Part shown: positions 1-6,696 of the stretch, in pieces
How the letters are laid out: every line of letters starts with the position of its first letter
Numbering within the stretch: position 1 is the stretch's first letter
Origin: Planctomycetota bacterium
GTDB taxonomy: Bacteria > Planctomycetota > PUPC01 > JABMSA01 > JAUWKK01
Reading direction: 5' to 3'
DNA: 10,906 nt
Assembly (NCBI GenBank): GCA_030614245.1
Contig: JAUWKK010000056.1
Location: forward strand, 1 to 10,906
The notes under the pieces: generated by a model
What the model was told of the DNA's origin: nothing
Databases searched by the model: none
The model's input: the letters and a program-made list of their open reading frames with translations, nothing else
Made by a program: the position numbers and the translations under genes

Positions 1-19
1 CTCATTCGAAGCTGATATG

Positions 20-1189
20 TCATAGCAGGGATGCTATTACTATCGCAGCAATGAGCAAGAGGACAACCGCCCCAATCAGCATAACGACCATCCGATGGCC
101 CTCGCTATGAGGAGATGCCGATCGGAGCTGCCGTGATCGAACGCGGCGCACGTCCGGCAGAGGGTTCGTGCGGAGACCGTTGAGGTCATCCAAGAGCTCG
201 CGCGGCGACTGGTAGCGTCGTGACGGCTCGCTGGCGAGCATCATTACGAGGATATCGGATAGTCCTGCCGAGACCGAAGGGTCGATATAAGCCGGATCAG
301 CAGCCGCCGCGTGGGTGGCGTTGTGGCTGTACTCCTCCACGGTCCGGCCCTCGAACGGATGGCGGCCCGTTATCATCTCGTAAAGGATTATTCCCAGGCT
401 GAAGATATCGGACCGGCAGTCAATGGCGGGAGATTTCGACTCGAGTGCTTGAAAGTGCTCCGGGGAGAGGTAGCGTGGACTGAAGACGCCGAAGCCCGTT
501 CCGGTGAGGTCAATGGCCTTCGGCGTTACCCGAAGCAGCCCGAGACCGGTTAGCTTGACCGTTCCGTCCTCGGCCAGGATTATGTTTGCGGGAGTAATGT
601 TCCCGTGCCAGAATCCCCTGTCCCACGCCGAGGCAAGCCCGGCGGCAACGTGGCAGAGGTGGCCCACAGCGATCCGCGGCGGGAACGTTCGTCCGGTCTT
701 GATAAGTTCGTGAAGCGTCTTGCCGGCGATATAGGTGGTGCTATAATAATACTCGCCCTGCGCGCATCCGATCCCCCAACCTCTTGCCACAGAATGCCCC
801 CGCACTGTCTGGGCAGCATACACAACTCGTTCAGCTTTCTCCAGATACGCGGCATCAGCCGCCAACTTCTTGTGCAGCACTTTCACTGCATAGAGCCTGC
901 AGGATTGCGGGTGCCTCACGAGGATGGTCGTTCCGTGGGGACCTTCTCCGAGACGGCGCACGAGGCGGCAGTCGCCGATCGACGGCGGCTTCGGCAGTCC
1001 GGTGAGCTCTCGGGCCTGGTCAGGCGTAAGGAGGCCACGCCTCACCATCAGCACATCGACACGCGAGACGTGATCGCCATCTGCGGCCGATGAGATGCAC
1101 TGCTCCAGACATTCCGACGCGGACGCAGGGTCAACCCAGCCCCGCTCGCCAGCGCGCCGCACCAGCTCGGATGCTTCCTTCCGGGTCAT
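20..1189 (-). CDS. Predicted tail-anchored Ser/Thr pseudokinase, third gene of the parAB operon
   Basis: A 389-residue protein with a Hanks-type kinase fold. The Gly-rich loop GEGPHG (81-86), the ATP-site Lys (AVK, K103), Asn202, the SPE motif (242-244), the DxxSLG-type Asp261 and a late Arg (R324/R325) are all recognisable. The catalytic HRD motif reads HGN (195-197), the usual Lys two residues further on is Thr, and the DFG motif reads GLG (215-217). Both essential aspartates are therefore missing, and I predict a pseudokinase that may still bind nucleotide. Residues 1-65 form a helical N-terminal region with two similar short units (near 12-30 and 47-64). A basic linker (345-366) leads to a single membrane helix (367-389) at the very C terminus, so there is no extracytoplasmic sensor domain. 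The ATG lies 12 nt after the parB stop with only a weak ribosome site, which suggests cotranscription and coupling. The fold is clear; the biological role is unknown. Confidence 0.85.
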   Translation of the reverse strand: MTRKEASELVRRAGERGWVDPASASECLEQCISSAADGDHVSRVDVLMVRRGLLTPDQARELTGLPKPPSIGDCRLVRRLGEGPHGTTILVRHPQSCRLYAVKVLHKKLAADAAYLEKAERVVYAAQTVRGHSVARGWGIGCAQGEYYYSTTYIAGKTLHELIKTGRTFPPRIAVGHLCHVAAGLASAWDRGFWHGNITPANIILAEDGTVKLTGLGLLRVTPKAIDLTGTGFGVFSPRYLSPEHFQALESKSPAIDCRSDIFSLGIILYEMITGRHPFEGRTVEEYSHNATHAAAADPAYIDPSVSAGLSDILVMMLASEPSRRYQSPRELLDDLNGLRTNPLPDVRRVRSRQLRSASPHSEGHRMVVMLIGAVVLLLIAAIVIASLL

Positions 1190-1201
1190 TGCGTAATGAT
1201 C

Positions 1202-2041
1202 TCAGGATAGTTTCTCAAGAATACGATCAAAATCATCGTTGGAGTAGAAATCGATGACGATTCGCCCCCTGCCATGTCCTTCGTGGATCGTAACGCGGGT
1301 ACCCAGAACGCGGCGGAGACGATCTTCGATGTCGCGCAGATGGGGCGACTTGTACCGGACACTCTTCGGCTGCTGCGGCTCGTTTGCCGCCTGAACGATC
1401 TTCTCGATGGCACGGACCGACAGGCCTTGGCTTACTATTCGCCGAGCCAGCCGGCGCTGGGCATCTGTATCGACCAGGCCCAGCAACGCACGAGCATGCC
1501 CCATAGTCAGCGTTCCACGTGAAACAAAGTCCTGTATGTCAGCGGGCAGATCCAGCAGCCGCAGCGTGTTCGCAACCGTCGAGCGCCTCTTGCCGACACG
1601 CTTTGCAACCTCTTCCTGTGTCAACGCAAAGCGGCTCATCAGTTCGTGATATGCCGTGGCCATCTCGATCGGATTGAGGTCTTCGCGCTGCACATTCTCG
1701 ATTAGAGCGATCTCGAGCGCCTGGACATCGTCCACTTCCCGGACGATTGCCGGGATCGTGGCCATGCCGAGCTGGCTGGCCGCGCGCCAGCGGCGCTCTC
1801 CGGCTATCAACTCATATTCATTCCCGTGCGGACGCACTACTATCGGCTGGATGATGCCGTTCGCCGCAATCGACGCCTGCAACTCGGCCAGCAGCTCCGG
1901 CTCGAATCCGGTCCGCGGCTGATAGCGGTTCGGATGAATGGCCCCTGTCGGAATCCCTGCAACACCTTGCATTGCAGTCGCCGGCTCTTCTGTGCTCGAC
2001 AAGAGCGAACCGAGCCCTCGCCCCAACTTAGGCTTCGTCAT
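1202..2041 (-). CDS. parB: Chromosome-partitioning protein ParB (Spo0J/Noc-type CTPase)
   Basis: A 279-residue ParB of normal chromosomal length. It binds parS, loads as a CTP-dependent sliding clamp and drives origin segregation with ParA. The start KLGRGLGSLL is typical of ParB and carries the ParA-contacting region. The N-terminal domain has the CTP-binding motif GERRWRA (81-87) and the ENVQREDLNP motif (115-124). A helix-turn-helix (about 140-165, LTQEEVAKRVGKRRSTV) recognises parS, and residues 235-279 fit the C-terminal dimerisation domain. All key motifs are intact. The ATG at 2041 overlaps the end of parA by 14 nt and has an AGGAG site at 2052-2056 with 10-nt spacing. A parS-like palindrome lies inside the coding sequence (1511-1526). 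Confidence in the family is very high. Confidence 0.97.
   Translation of the reverse strand: MTKPKLGRGLGSLLSSTEEPATAMQGVAGIPTGAIHPNRYQPRTGFEPELLAELQASIAANGIIQPIVVRPHGNEYELIAGERRWRAASQLGMATIPAIVREVDDVQALEIALIENVQREDLNPIEMATAYHELMSRFALTQEEVAKRVGKRRSTVANTLRLLDLPADIQDFVSRGTLTMGHARALLGLVDTDAQRRLARRIVSQGLSVRAIEKIVQAANEPQQPKSVRYKSPHLRDIEDRLRRVLGTRVTIHEGHGRGRIVIDFYSNDDFDRILEKLS
1511..1526. promoter_or_regulatory. parS: parS-like ParB-binding site inside parB
   Basis: The plus strand reads CGTTCCACGTGAAACA, which is TGTTTCACGTGGAACG on the other strand. This matches the well-known bacterial parS consensus TGTTTCACGTGAAACA at 14 of 16 positions, with an intact CACGTG centre. It lies within the parB coding sequence (residues around FVSRGTL). 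parS sites inside or near parAB are common in bacterial chromosomes. That it is bound is inferred. Confidence 0.8.
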
Positions 2042-2924
2042 TGGCTTTAGTCTCCTCGGGAAGGTGGTTGGAATTCTGTCGCATCAGCAGTTCGCGGGTC
2101 AGTTCAACGTATCCTCTGGCCCCACGAGAGCGCGGGGCGTACTGCAGAATCGCCTTCCCGTGGCTCGGTGCCTCGGCCAAAGCTACGTCGCGGGGGACGA
2201 TTGAATCATAGACGAGCTCGCCGAGATGCGTTCGTACTTCATCTGCCACCTCGTGAGCGAAGACTGATTCCGGCTCGAACATCGTCAGGAGGACGCCCTC
2301 GACCCTCAAGCAGCTGTTCATTCTCTTGCTTTTCTCAACGTCAGCAAGTATTTGAGCCAGCCCTTCCATCGCATAATACTCGCATTGGATGGGTATCAGC
2401 ACGGAATCGCAGCACAAGAACGCATTGGCCGGGAACAGCCCCAGCGACGGCGGACAATCGATCAGAATGTATTGATACCGTGTCGACACGGGGATCAGGG
2501 CCATTTGCAGCCGTCTCTCGCGGTCGCTTGTCCCTTGCAGTTCTCTTTCAAGCTGCACGAGCGACGGGTGCGATGGCAGTATGTCCAGACCGTCAATCAT
2601 GGTGGGAACAATAGCCTGTTCCGTGCTATCAGGCGAGATGAGGGCGAAATGGGAACCTCCACGGCGTTTGATGGCAATTCCCAGGCCGCTGGAAGCATTC
2701 GCCTGAGGATCGAGGTCTACCAGCAGGCACCGCTTGCCGGCGAGGGCTATGCCAACGGCAAGATTGATGGCGGTCGTCGTCTTGCCAACGCCGCCTTTCT
2801 GATTGGCCAGGGCTATGATCTTCGGGCGTGGGACTTCGCGCACGCTCGTCCGGCTTGCAGGCTCTATAGCCTGGGGGGCTGATGCCCGCGCTCGTGTGTC
2901 CATGTACCGTTCCACGTGGAACAT
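2028..2924 (-). CDS. parA: Chromosome-partitioning ATPase ParA (Soj family)
   Basis: A deviant Walker-type ATPase that binds DNA nonspecifically and, through ParB-stimulated ATP hydrolysis, moves parS-bearing chromosome regions. The Walker A motif KGGVGKTT, the Walker A' region LLVDLDPQANAS and the Walker B-like ILIDCPPSLG are present. The start is uncertain. An ATG at 2924 gives 298 aa, and a second ATG at 2903 gives 291 aa with a weak GGA ribosome site. The first residues from 2924 (MFHVERYM) are encoded by the parS palindrome itself. The frame stays open up to an ATG at 3008, but that upstream stretch lies in the promoter region and does not look like ParA. Either short form has an extra 25-35 residues before the first beta strand (KIIALANQKGG) compared with minimal Soj proteins. 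It overlaps parB by 14 nt, which indicates one operon. Confidence 0.95.
   Translation of the reverse strand: MFHVERYMDTRARASAPQAIEPASRTSVREVPRPKIIALANQKGGVGKTTTAINLAVGIALAGKRCLLVDLDPQANASSGLGIAIKRRGGSHFALISPDSTEQAIVPTMIDGLDILPSHPSLVQLERELQGTSDRERRLQMALIPVSTRYQYILIDCPPSLGLFPANAFLCCDSVLIPIQCEYYAMEGLAQILADVEKSKRMNSCLRVEGVLLTMFEPESVFAHEVADEVRTHLGELVYDSIVPRDVALAEAPSHGKAILQYAPRSRGARGYVELTRELLMRQNSNHLPEETKANDEA
2908..2923. promoter_or_regulatory. parS: parS-like ParB-binding site at the parA start
   Basis: CGTTCCACGTGGAACA contains a perfect 14-bp palindrome, GTTCCACGTGGAAC, at 2909-2922. It is a variant of parS that matches the TGTTTCACGTGAAACA consensus at 13 of 16 positions. It lies across the first codons of parA (from the ATG at 2924) or just upstream (from the ATG at 2903), and roughly 40-85 bp from the divergent promoter of the permease gene. 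ParB binding here could regulate parAB as well as mark the segregation site; that regulation is inferred. Confidence 0.85.
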
Positions 2925-2962
2925 TCTAAAGGCCCGCCAATGGCGAATCAAGGGGAATACTG

Positions 2963-2991
2963 TTGATAACGCGCACGCCTTCTGGTACACT
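2963..2991 (+). promoter_or_regulatory. Sigma70-type promoter of the permease gene
   Basis: TTGATA (2963-2968, 5 of 6) and TACACT (2986-2991, 4 of 6) are separated by 17 nt. A TG dinucleotide one base upstream of the -10 (2983-2984) makes it an extended -10 element. The predicted start near 2998 leaves a leader of about 47 nt before the GTG at 3045. It lies between parA and the permease gene and faces away from parA. Confidence 0.55.
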
Positions 2992-2994
2992 GTC

Positions 2995-3023
2995 CTTGTA
3001 AGGTGCAAAAGTCGTTAAGGCAA
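2995..3023 (-). promoter_or_regulatory. Candidate sigma70 promoter for the parA-parB-pseudokinase operon
   Basis: On the minus strand, TTGCCT (3023-3018) and TACAAG (3000-2995) are separated by exactly 17 nt. Each matches its consensus hexamer at 4 of 6 positions. The start point would fall near 2988, leaving a leader of about 65-85 nt that carries the parS palindrome. The elements sit back to back with the permease promoter. Moderate evidence only. Confidence 0.35.
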
Positions 3024-3030
3024 GCACGCC

Positions 3031-3037
3031 AGGGGAG
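3031..3037 (+). promoter_or_regulatory. Ribosome-binding site fixing the GTG start of the permease
   Basis: AGGGGAG is followed by a 7-nt spacer to the GTG at 3045. This selects that codon over the in-frame GTG at 3003, which has no comparable site and lies very close to the predicted transcription start. Confidence 0.75.
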
Positions 3038-3044
3038 TTTGACA

Positions 3045-4079
3045 GTGCGAATTTACGCAATAGCCAAGAACACTCTGAAGGAAGCTATCTCGCAACCTGT
3101 CATCATTTTGATCATTTCACTCGTAGGCATTGGGATATTCCTGTCGCAATTCGTCACTTTCTTCAGCCTGGGTGAGGAAGATCGAATGCTGCGCGACACG
3201 TGCCTGGCCTCAATAACCGTAGGCGGGCTGTTGATCGCCGTTTTTGCATCGGCGAGTGTGATATCTGACGAGATCGAAAAGAAGACGGCCATGACCGTAC
3301 TGTGCAAGCCTGTAGCTCGCCACGAGTTTATCATAGGGAAATATTTGGGCATCATACTCACGCTGGCGATCGCGTATGTTATCTTCATCGCAATATTCTG
3401 TTTCACAATCTGGTGCAGCGAATCTCCAACGGTACAGGGCATCTTCACATTGTGGTGGCGCAATGCAGCGATCACCGAAGGCCATCTGGCAAGCTGGGCC
3501 GGGGAAGATACGCCACATCCGGACCATCTCGCGGGGGGCATGGCCGTCATTGGCTCGCTGGCCCGGAACGCCTGGCTTTTTACACAGAAACTCGTGCCGG
3601 ACTTCCTGAAGGCGCTGTTGATGTCTTTCGCCGAGGTGTCCATCCTTGCGGCGGCGGCAGTGGCGGCATCCACCAGGCTGCCTGCCGTGCTCAACGCCGT
3701 AGTGTCAGCCACGTTCTTCGTGGTCGGCCACATCCAGGGGTACCTGCTGATGGCGTTCTATCCGCTGGACGGACTGGGGCGCAGGATGACCGCCGAAGTC
3801 GATAAAATGTCAATGTTTACGCTATTGCTGAAATACCCCGCTCTTGGCGTCGCAAAGGTGCTCCATGCCATTCTGCCGGACCTCGAGAGTTTCAACTATT
3901 CGTCGCGTATCGCGTTCGATCTGCCCACGTTCAAGGACATCACCACGCGCGGGATACACGTCTTCGACAGCTCGATCCCGACGGCCTTGCTATTGCAAAC
4001 GCTGCTCTATGCCGTGCTGTATAGCGGCGCCCTCGTCCTGCTCGCCGTTGTCTTGTTCCGCAACCGCGAGGTGACCTGA
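3045..4079 (+). CDS. ABC-2-type transporter permease subunit
   Basis: A 344-residue integral membrane protein, read from the GTG at 3045. Hydrophobic segments lie near residues 18-40, 53-73, 100-124, 187-209, 212-237 and 313-338. The sequence SDEIEKKTAMTVLCKPV (74-90) followed by RHEFIIGKYLG is the cytoplasmic loop typical of ABC-2 and NosY-like permeases, and the C terminus LFRNREV is also typical. A long loop of about 50 residues (125-180) sits between the third and fourth segments. An ABC transporter of this kind needs a partner ATPase, and none is encoded in this window, so the partner must be elsewhere. The substrate cannot be predicted. The gene has its own promoter, divergent from parA, and 174 nt separate it from dapL. 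Confidence 0.8.
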   Translation: MRIYAIAKNTLKEAISQPVIILIISLVGIGIFLSQFVTFFSLGEEDRMLRDTCLASITVGGLLIAVFASASVISDEIEKKTAMTVLCKPVARHEFIIGKYLGIILTLAIAYVIFIAIFCFTIWCSESPTVQGIFTLWWRNAAITEGHLASWAGEDTPHPDHLAGGMAVIGSLARNAWLFTQKLVPDFLKALLMSFAEVSILAAAAVAASTRLPAVLNAVVSATFFVVGHIQGYLLMAFYPLDGLGRRMTAEVDKMSMFTLLLKYPALGVAKVLHAILPDLESFNYSSRIAFDLPTFKDITTRGIHVFDSSIPTALLLQTLLYAVLYSGALVLLAVVLFRNREVT

Positions 4080-4164
4080 CAGCCAAACCGTTCCCCCGGC
4101 TGTTTCCTGCACGCGCACCATTGACTCCTCAAGCATATCCTGCAAAATTCACTGAGCCGGAAGC

Positions 4165-4193
4165 TTGCCACTCAGGGCAACTAAAGGTATAAG
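4165..4193 (+). promoter_or_regulatory. Sigma70-type promoter upstream of dapL
   Basis: TTGCCA (4165-4170) and TATAAG (4188-4193), each 5 of 6 to consensus, are separated by 17 nt. The predicted start near 4200 gives a leader of about 54 nt that ends in an AGGAG ribosome site (4240-4244), 9 nt before the dapL ATG. This is the best-looking promoter in the window. The rest of the 4080-4253 gap shows only short, weak inverted repeats. Confidence 0.6.
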
Positions 4194-4253
4194 TGGTGGG
4201 CCGGCAACAGGTTACTTTCAGATTAACGAAAACGAATACAGGAGAAAGCATCG

Positions 4254-5420
4254 ATGCCGTTCGACCGAGCAGACCGTCTGAAGAAGCTGCCGCCGTATCT
4301 TTTTGCGGAGATCGACACGAAGAAGCGGGCGGCGATAGCCGAGGGCCGCGACGTGATCAATCTTGGAATAGGCGATCCCGACCGGCCGACGCCCGACTTC
4401 ATCATCGAAGCGCTCGAGCGCGGCGCACGCGATGCGTCTACGCATCAGTATTCGAGCACCGAGGGCAAGCTCAGCTTCCGCCGGGCCGTCGCAGGATGGT
4501 ATGAGCGCCGCTTCGGCGTAACACTCGACCCGATGAACGAAGTCATCTCGATGGTCGGCTCGAAGGAGGGCATCGGGCACTTCCCGCTGGCCGTCCTCAA
4601 TCCATCGGATATCGCTCTCGTGCCCGAGCCCTGTTATCCGCCGTATCGCAGCGGGACGATCTTTGCCGGCGCTGTCCCGCATTACGTAGACCTCACGGCC
4701 GAGAATAACTTCCTGCCCGACTTCGACGCGATCGATCCGCGTGCCGCCGGAGCGGCGAAGCTGATGTTCATCAACTATCCCAACAACCCGACCGCCGCCG
4801 TCGCGACGCCCGAGTTCTACGAGCGCGTCGTGCATTTCGCGAAGAAATACGACCTCATCGTCTGTTCCGATGCGGCGTACAGCGAGATGTACTTCGAGGT
4901 GCCCCCGACGAGCTTCCTCGCCGCGCCCGGTGCCCGCGACATCGGCATCGAGATGCATTCGTTGAGCAAGACTTACAACATGACCGGCTGGCGCGTGGCG
5001 ATGGCAGTGGGCAATGCCGATCTCGTCGCCGCGCTTTGCAGCATCAAGAGCAATCTCGACAGCGGTGTTTTCGGCGCGGTTCAAGAGGCCGCAATCGCCG
5101 GACTGAACGACGAGAGCGACTTCGTCGACCGTCAGCGGGCGATGTACCAGGCACGCCGCGATACGCTCTGCGACGGCCTGTCCGCCCTCGGGTTCAACGC
5201 TGCCAAGCCGAAGGCCACCTTCTACGTCTGGATACCGGTGCCCGAAGGAATGACATCCACCTCGACCTGCGAGATGCTGCTCGACGAATGCGACATAGTA
5301 GTAACGCCCGGCAATGGTTTCGGCGCGCCCGGCGAAGGTTTCTTCCGCGTCGCGTTGACCGTCGAGGAATCGAGAATCAGAGATGCAGTGCAGCGGATGA
5401 AGAAGGTGTTCGGGGGGTGA
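4254..5420 (+). CDS. dapL: LL-diaminopimelate aminotransferase
   Basis: A 388-residue fold-type I PLP aminotransferase. The DapL reaction converts tetrahydrodipicolinate plus glutamate to LL-diaminopimelate in one step, bypassing the succinylase and acetylase routes to meso-DAP and lysine. The PLP lysine is K239 in SLSKTYNMTGWR. NYPNNPT (174-180) and D206/Y209 (CSDAAYSEMYF) bind the cofactor, and R365 (FFRVALT) is the expected carboxylate-binding Arg. The N-terminal stretch INLGIGDPDRPTPDFI, then HQYSSTEGKLSFR and GSKEGIGHFPLAVLNP, closely resemble known bacterial DapL proteins rather than general aspartate aminotransferases. It has its own promoter and ribosome site and is followed by a 102-nt gap before anmK. 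Its product also feeds the peptidoglycan stem peptide, which fits the recycling genes next to it. Confidence 0.93.
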   Translation: MPFDRADRLKKLPPYLFAEIDTKKRAAIAEGRDVINLGIGDPDRPTPDFIIEALERGARDASTHQYSSTEGKLSFRRAVAGWYERRFGVTLDPMNEVISMVGSKEGIGHFPLAVLNPSDIALVPEPCYPPYRSGTIFAGAVPHYVDLTAENNFLPDFDAIDPRAAGAAKLMFINYPNNPTAAVATPEFYERVVHFAKKYDLIVCSDAAYSEMYFEVPPTSFLAAPGARDIGIEMHSLSKTYNMTGWRVAMAVGNADLVAALCSIKSNLDSGVFGAVQEAAIAGLNDESDFVDRQRAMYQARRDTLCDGLSALGFNAAKPKATFYVWIPVPEGMTSTSTCEMLLDECDIVVTPGNGFGAPGEGFFRVALTVEESRIRDAVQRMKKVFGG

Positions 5421-5522
5421 AGCGTCATCACGCTACAAGGCACATGCGGTGAAGAAGCCGCAAACTCCGTTTCTATGGCCCTTTCTCAGGTAGTCGTTCC
5501 TCGTGCAGCATGGTGAGACCCA

Positions 5523-6683
5523 ATGCGCATCATCGGCCTGATGTCCGGCACGTCGGCGGATGGCATTGATTCGTGCCTGGCGCGGATCGATGAGGCGGGC
5601 GGCAGGTTGCGTGTCGACCTCGAGGCGTTCCTGTCGATGGAGTACCCGCCGGGCGTGCGGCGAAGGGTGCTGAACGTGCGCACGGTGGACGACGTCTGCC
5701 GGCTGAACTTCGAGCTTGGCGAGCTGTTCGCTCGTGCTGCTCTCGACGTGTGCGCTGACGCCGGCGCCGATCCGAGCGAGGTGGACGCGATCGGCTCGCA
5801 CGGGCAGACGGTCCGGCACGTTGCCGAGGGGCGCGTTCGCTCGACGCTGCAAATTGGCGAGCCGTGCGTGATCGCGCAGCGGACGGGCATAACGACGGTG
5901 GCCGATTTCCGGCCGCGCGATATTGCCGCCGGCGGCTGCGGGGCCCCACTGGTGCCTGTCGTCGATTTCCTCCTGCTCGCCGACGCGAAGATCGACCGGG
6001 CTGCGTTGAATATCGGCGGGATAGCCAACGTGACTCTCCTGCCGGCCGCGTGCTCGGTGGATGACGTCATTGCATTTGATACCGGCCCGGGTAACATAGT
6101 GCTCGACGGGCTGATGGGACTATTGACCTCCGGCCGCGTGAACTGCGACCGCAACGGAGCGAAGGCCGGCAGCGGCGACGTCTCCGAGGAATTGCTTGCG
6201 GAGCTGCTTGCGGATGAGTATTACTTGATGCCGGCCCCGAAGTCGCCCGGTCGCGAGAAGTTCGGCCGCGCGTTCGCCGAGGACTTGCTCGTCGCCGCGC
6301 AGTCGCACGATCTCGACGATGCCGATATAATGGCAACTGCCACGGCTTTGACAGCTCGCAGCATCGCCGGCGCAATTGACGGGAGCAGCCTTGGCCGCGA
6401 GCGCGAACTTGAAGTTGTAGCCTCCGGTGGGGGAGTTCACAATTCAACGCTGATGCAGATGCTGCGACATGCGCTGCCGCGTGCGCGCGTCTTGCGCAGC
6501 GATGAACTTGGGCTTCCGGCGGACGCGAAGGAGGCCGTGGCGTTCGCGGTGCTGGCGTTCCTGACGCTACAGGGCAGACCGGGCAACGTGACCGGCGCGA
6601 CGGGCGCGAGCGAGCGGGTGGTTTTGGGCAAGATCGTGCCGGGGCACCCGAAGAAGGTGACCGGCGGGCGACAGATACCTTGA
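5523..6683 (+). CDS. anmK: Anhydro-N-acetylmuramic acid kinase
   Basis: A 386-residue sugar kinase of the ASKHA fold. It cleaves the 1,6-anhydro ring of anhydro-MurNAc and phosphorylates it with ATP to give MurNAc-6-phosphate, in cytoplasmic peptidoglycan recycling. The phosphate-binding motif GLMSGTSADGID (5-16), SHGQTVRH (92-99), the active-site stretch ADFRPRDIAAGGCGAPLVP (127-145, with the catalytic Asp), LNIGGIANVT (162-171), FDTGPGN (185-191), SPGREKFG (241-248), SGGGVHN (301-307) and KEAVAFA (336-342) are all present. Length is slightly above E. coli AnmK because of a short basic C-terminal tail. GGTGAG (5512-5517) sits 5 nt before the ATG. murQ follows after 13 nt, so the two are surely cotranscribed. 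It may start its own transcript or read through from dapL; I see no clear promoter in 5421-5522. Confidence 0.96.
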   Translation: MRIIGLMSGTSADGIDSCLARIDEAGGRLRVDLEAFLSMEYPPGVRRRVLNVRTVDDVCRLNFELGELFARAALDVCADAGADPSEVDAIGSHGQTVRHVAEGRVRSTLQIGEPCVIAQRTGITTVADFRPRDIAAGGCGAPLVPVVDFLLLADAKIDRAALNIGGIANVTLLPAACSVDDVIAFDTGPGNIVLDGLMGLLTSGRVNCDRNGAKAGSGDVSEELLAELLADEYYLMPAPKSPGREKFGRAFAEDLLVAAQSHDLDDADIMATATALTARSIAGAIDGSSLGRERELEVVASGGGVHNSTLMQMLRHALPRARVLRSDELGLPADAKEAVAFAVLAFLTLQGRPGNVTGATGASERVVLGKIVPGHPKKVTGGRQIP

Positions 6684-6696
6684 ACGGGAGGGTCGG

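Noticed and set aside
605..1093. Open frame of 162 codons on the plus strand opposite the pseudokinase gene
   Set aside because: It is a shadow of the kinase-fold gene: the minus-strand frame has recognisable domain motifs and this one has none.
2961..2969. TGTTGATAA, one mismatch from a DnaA box, between parA and the permease gene
   Set aside because: It is a single near-match with no second box or AT-rich unwinding region nearby. A single near-match of this quality is expected by chance in 11 kb, and it overlaps the better explained -35 element.
2925..3008. N-terminal extension of ParA up to the ATG at 3008
   Set aside because: The extra residues do not resemble ParA, the stretch holds the permease promoter elements, and there is no good ribosome site.
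4080..4105. CAGCC/GGCTG inverted repeat followed by TTT after the permease stop, as a terminator
   Set aside because: The stem is only 5 bp with a 13-nt loop, and the T-run is three bases long. It is too weak to call.
5445..5462. TGCGG/CCGCA hairpin after dapL as a terminator
   Set aside because: Five base pairs with an 8-nt loop and no T-run directly after it.
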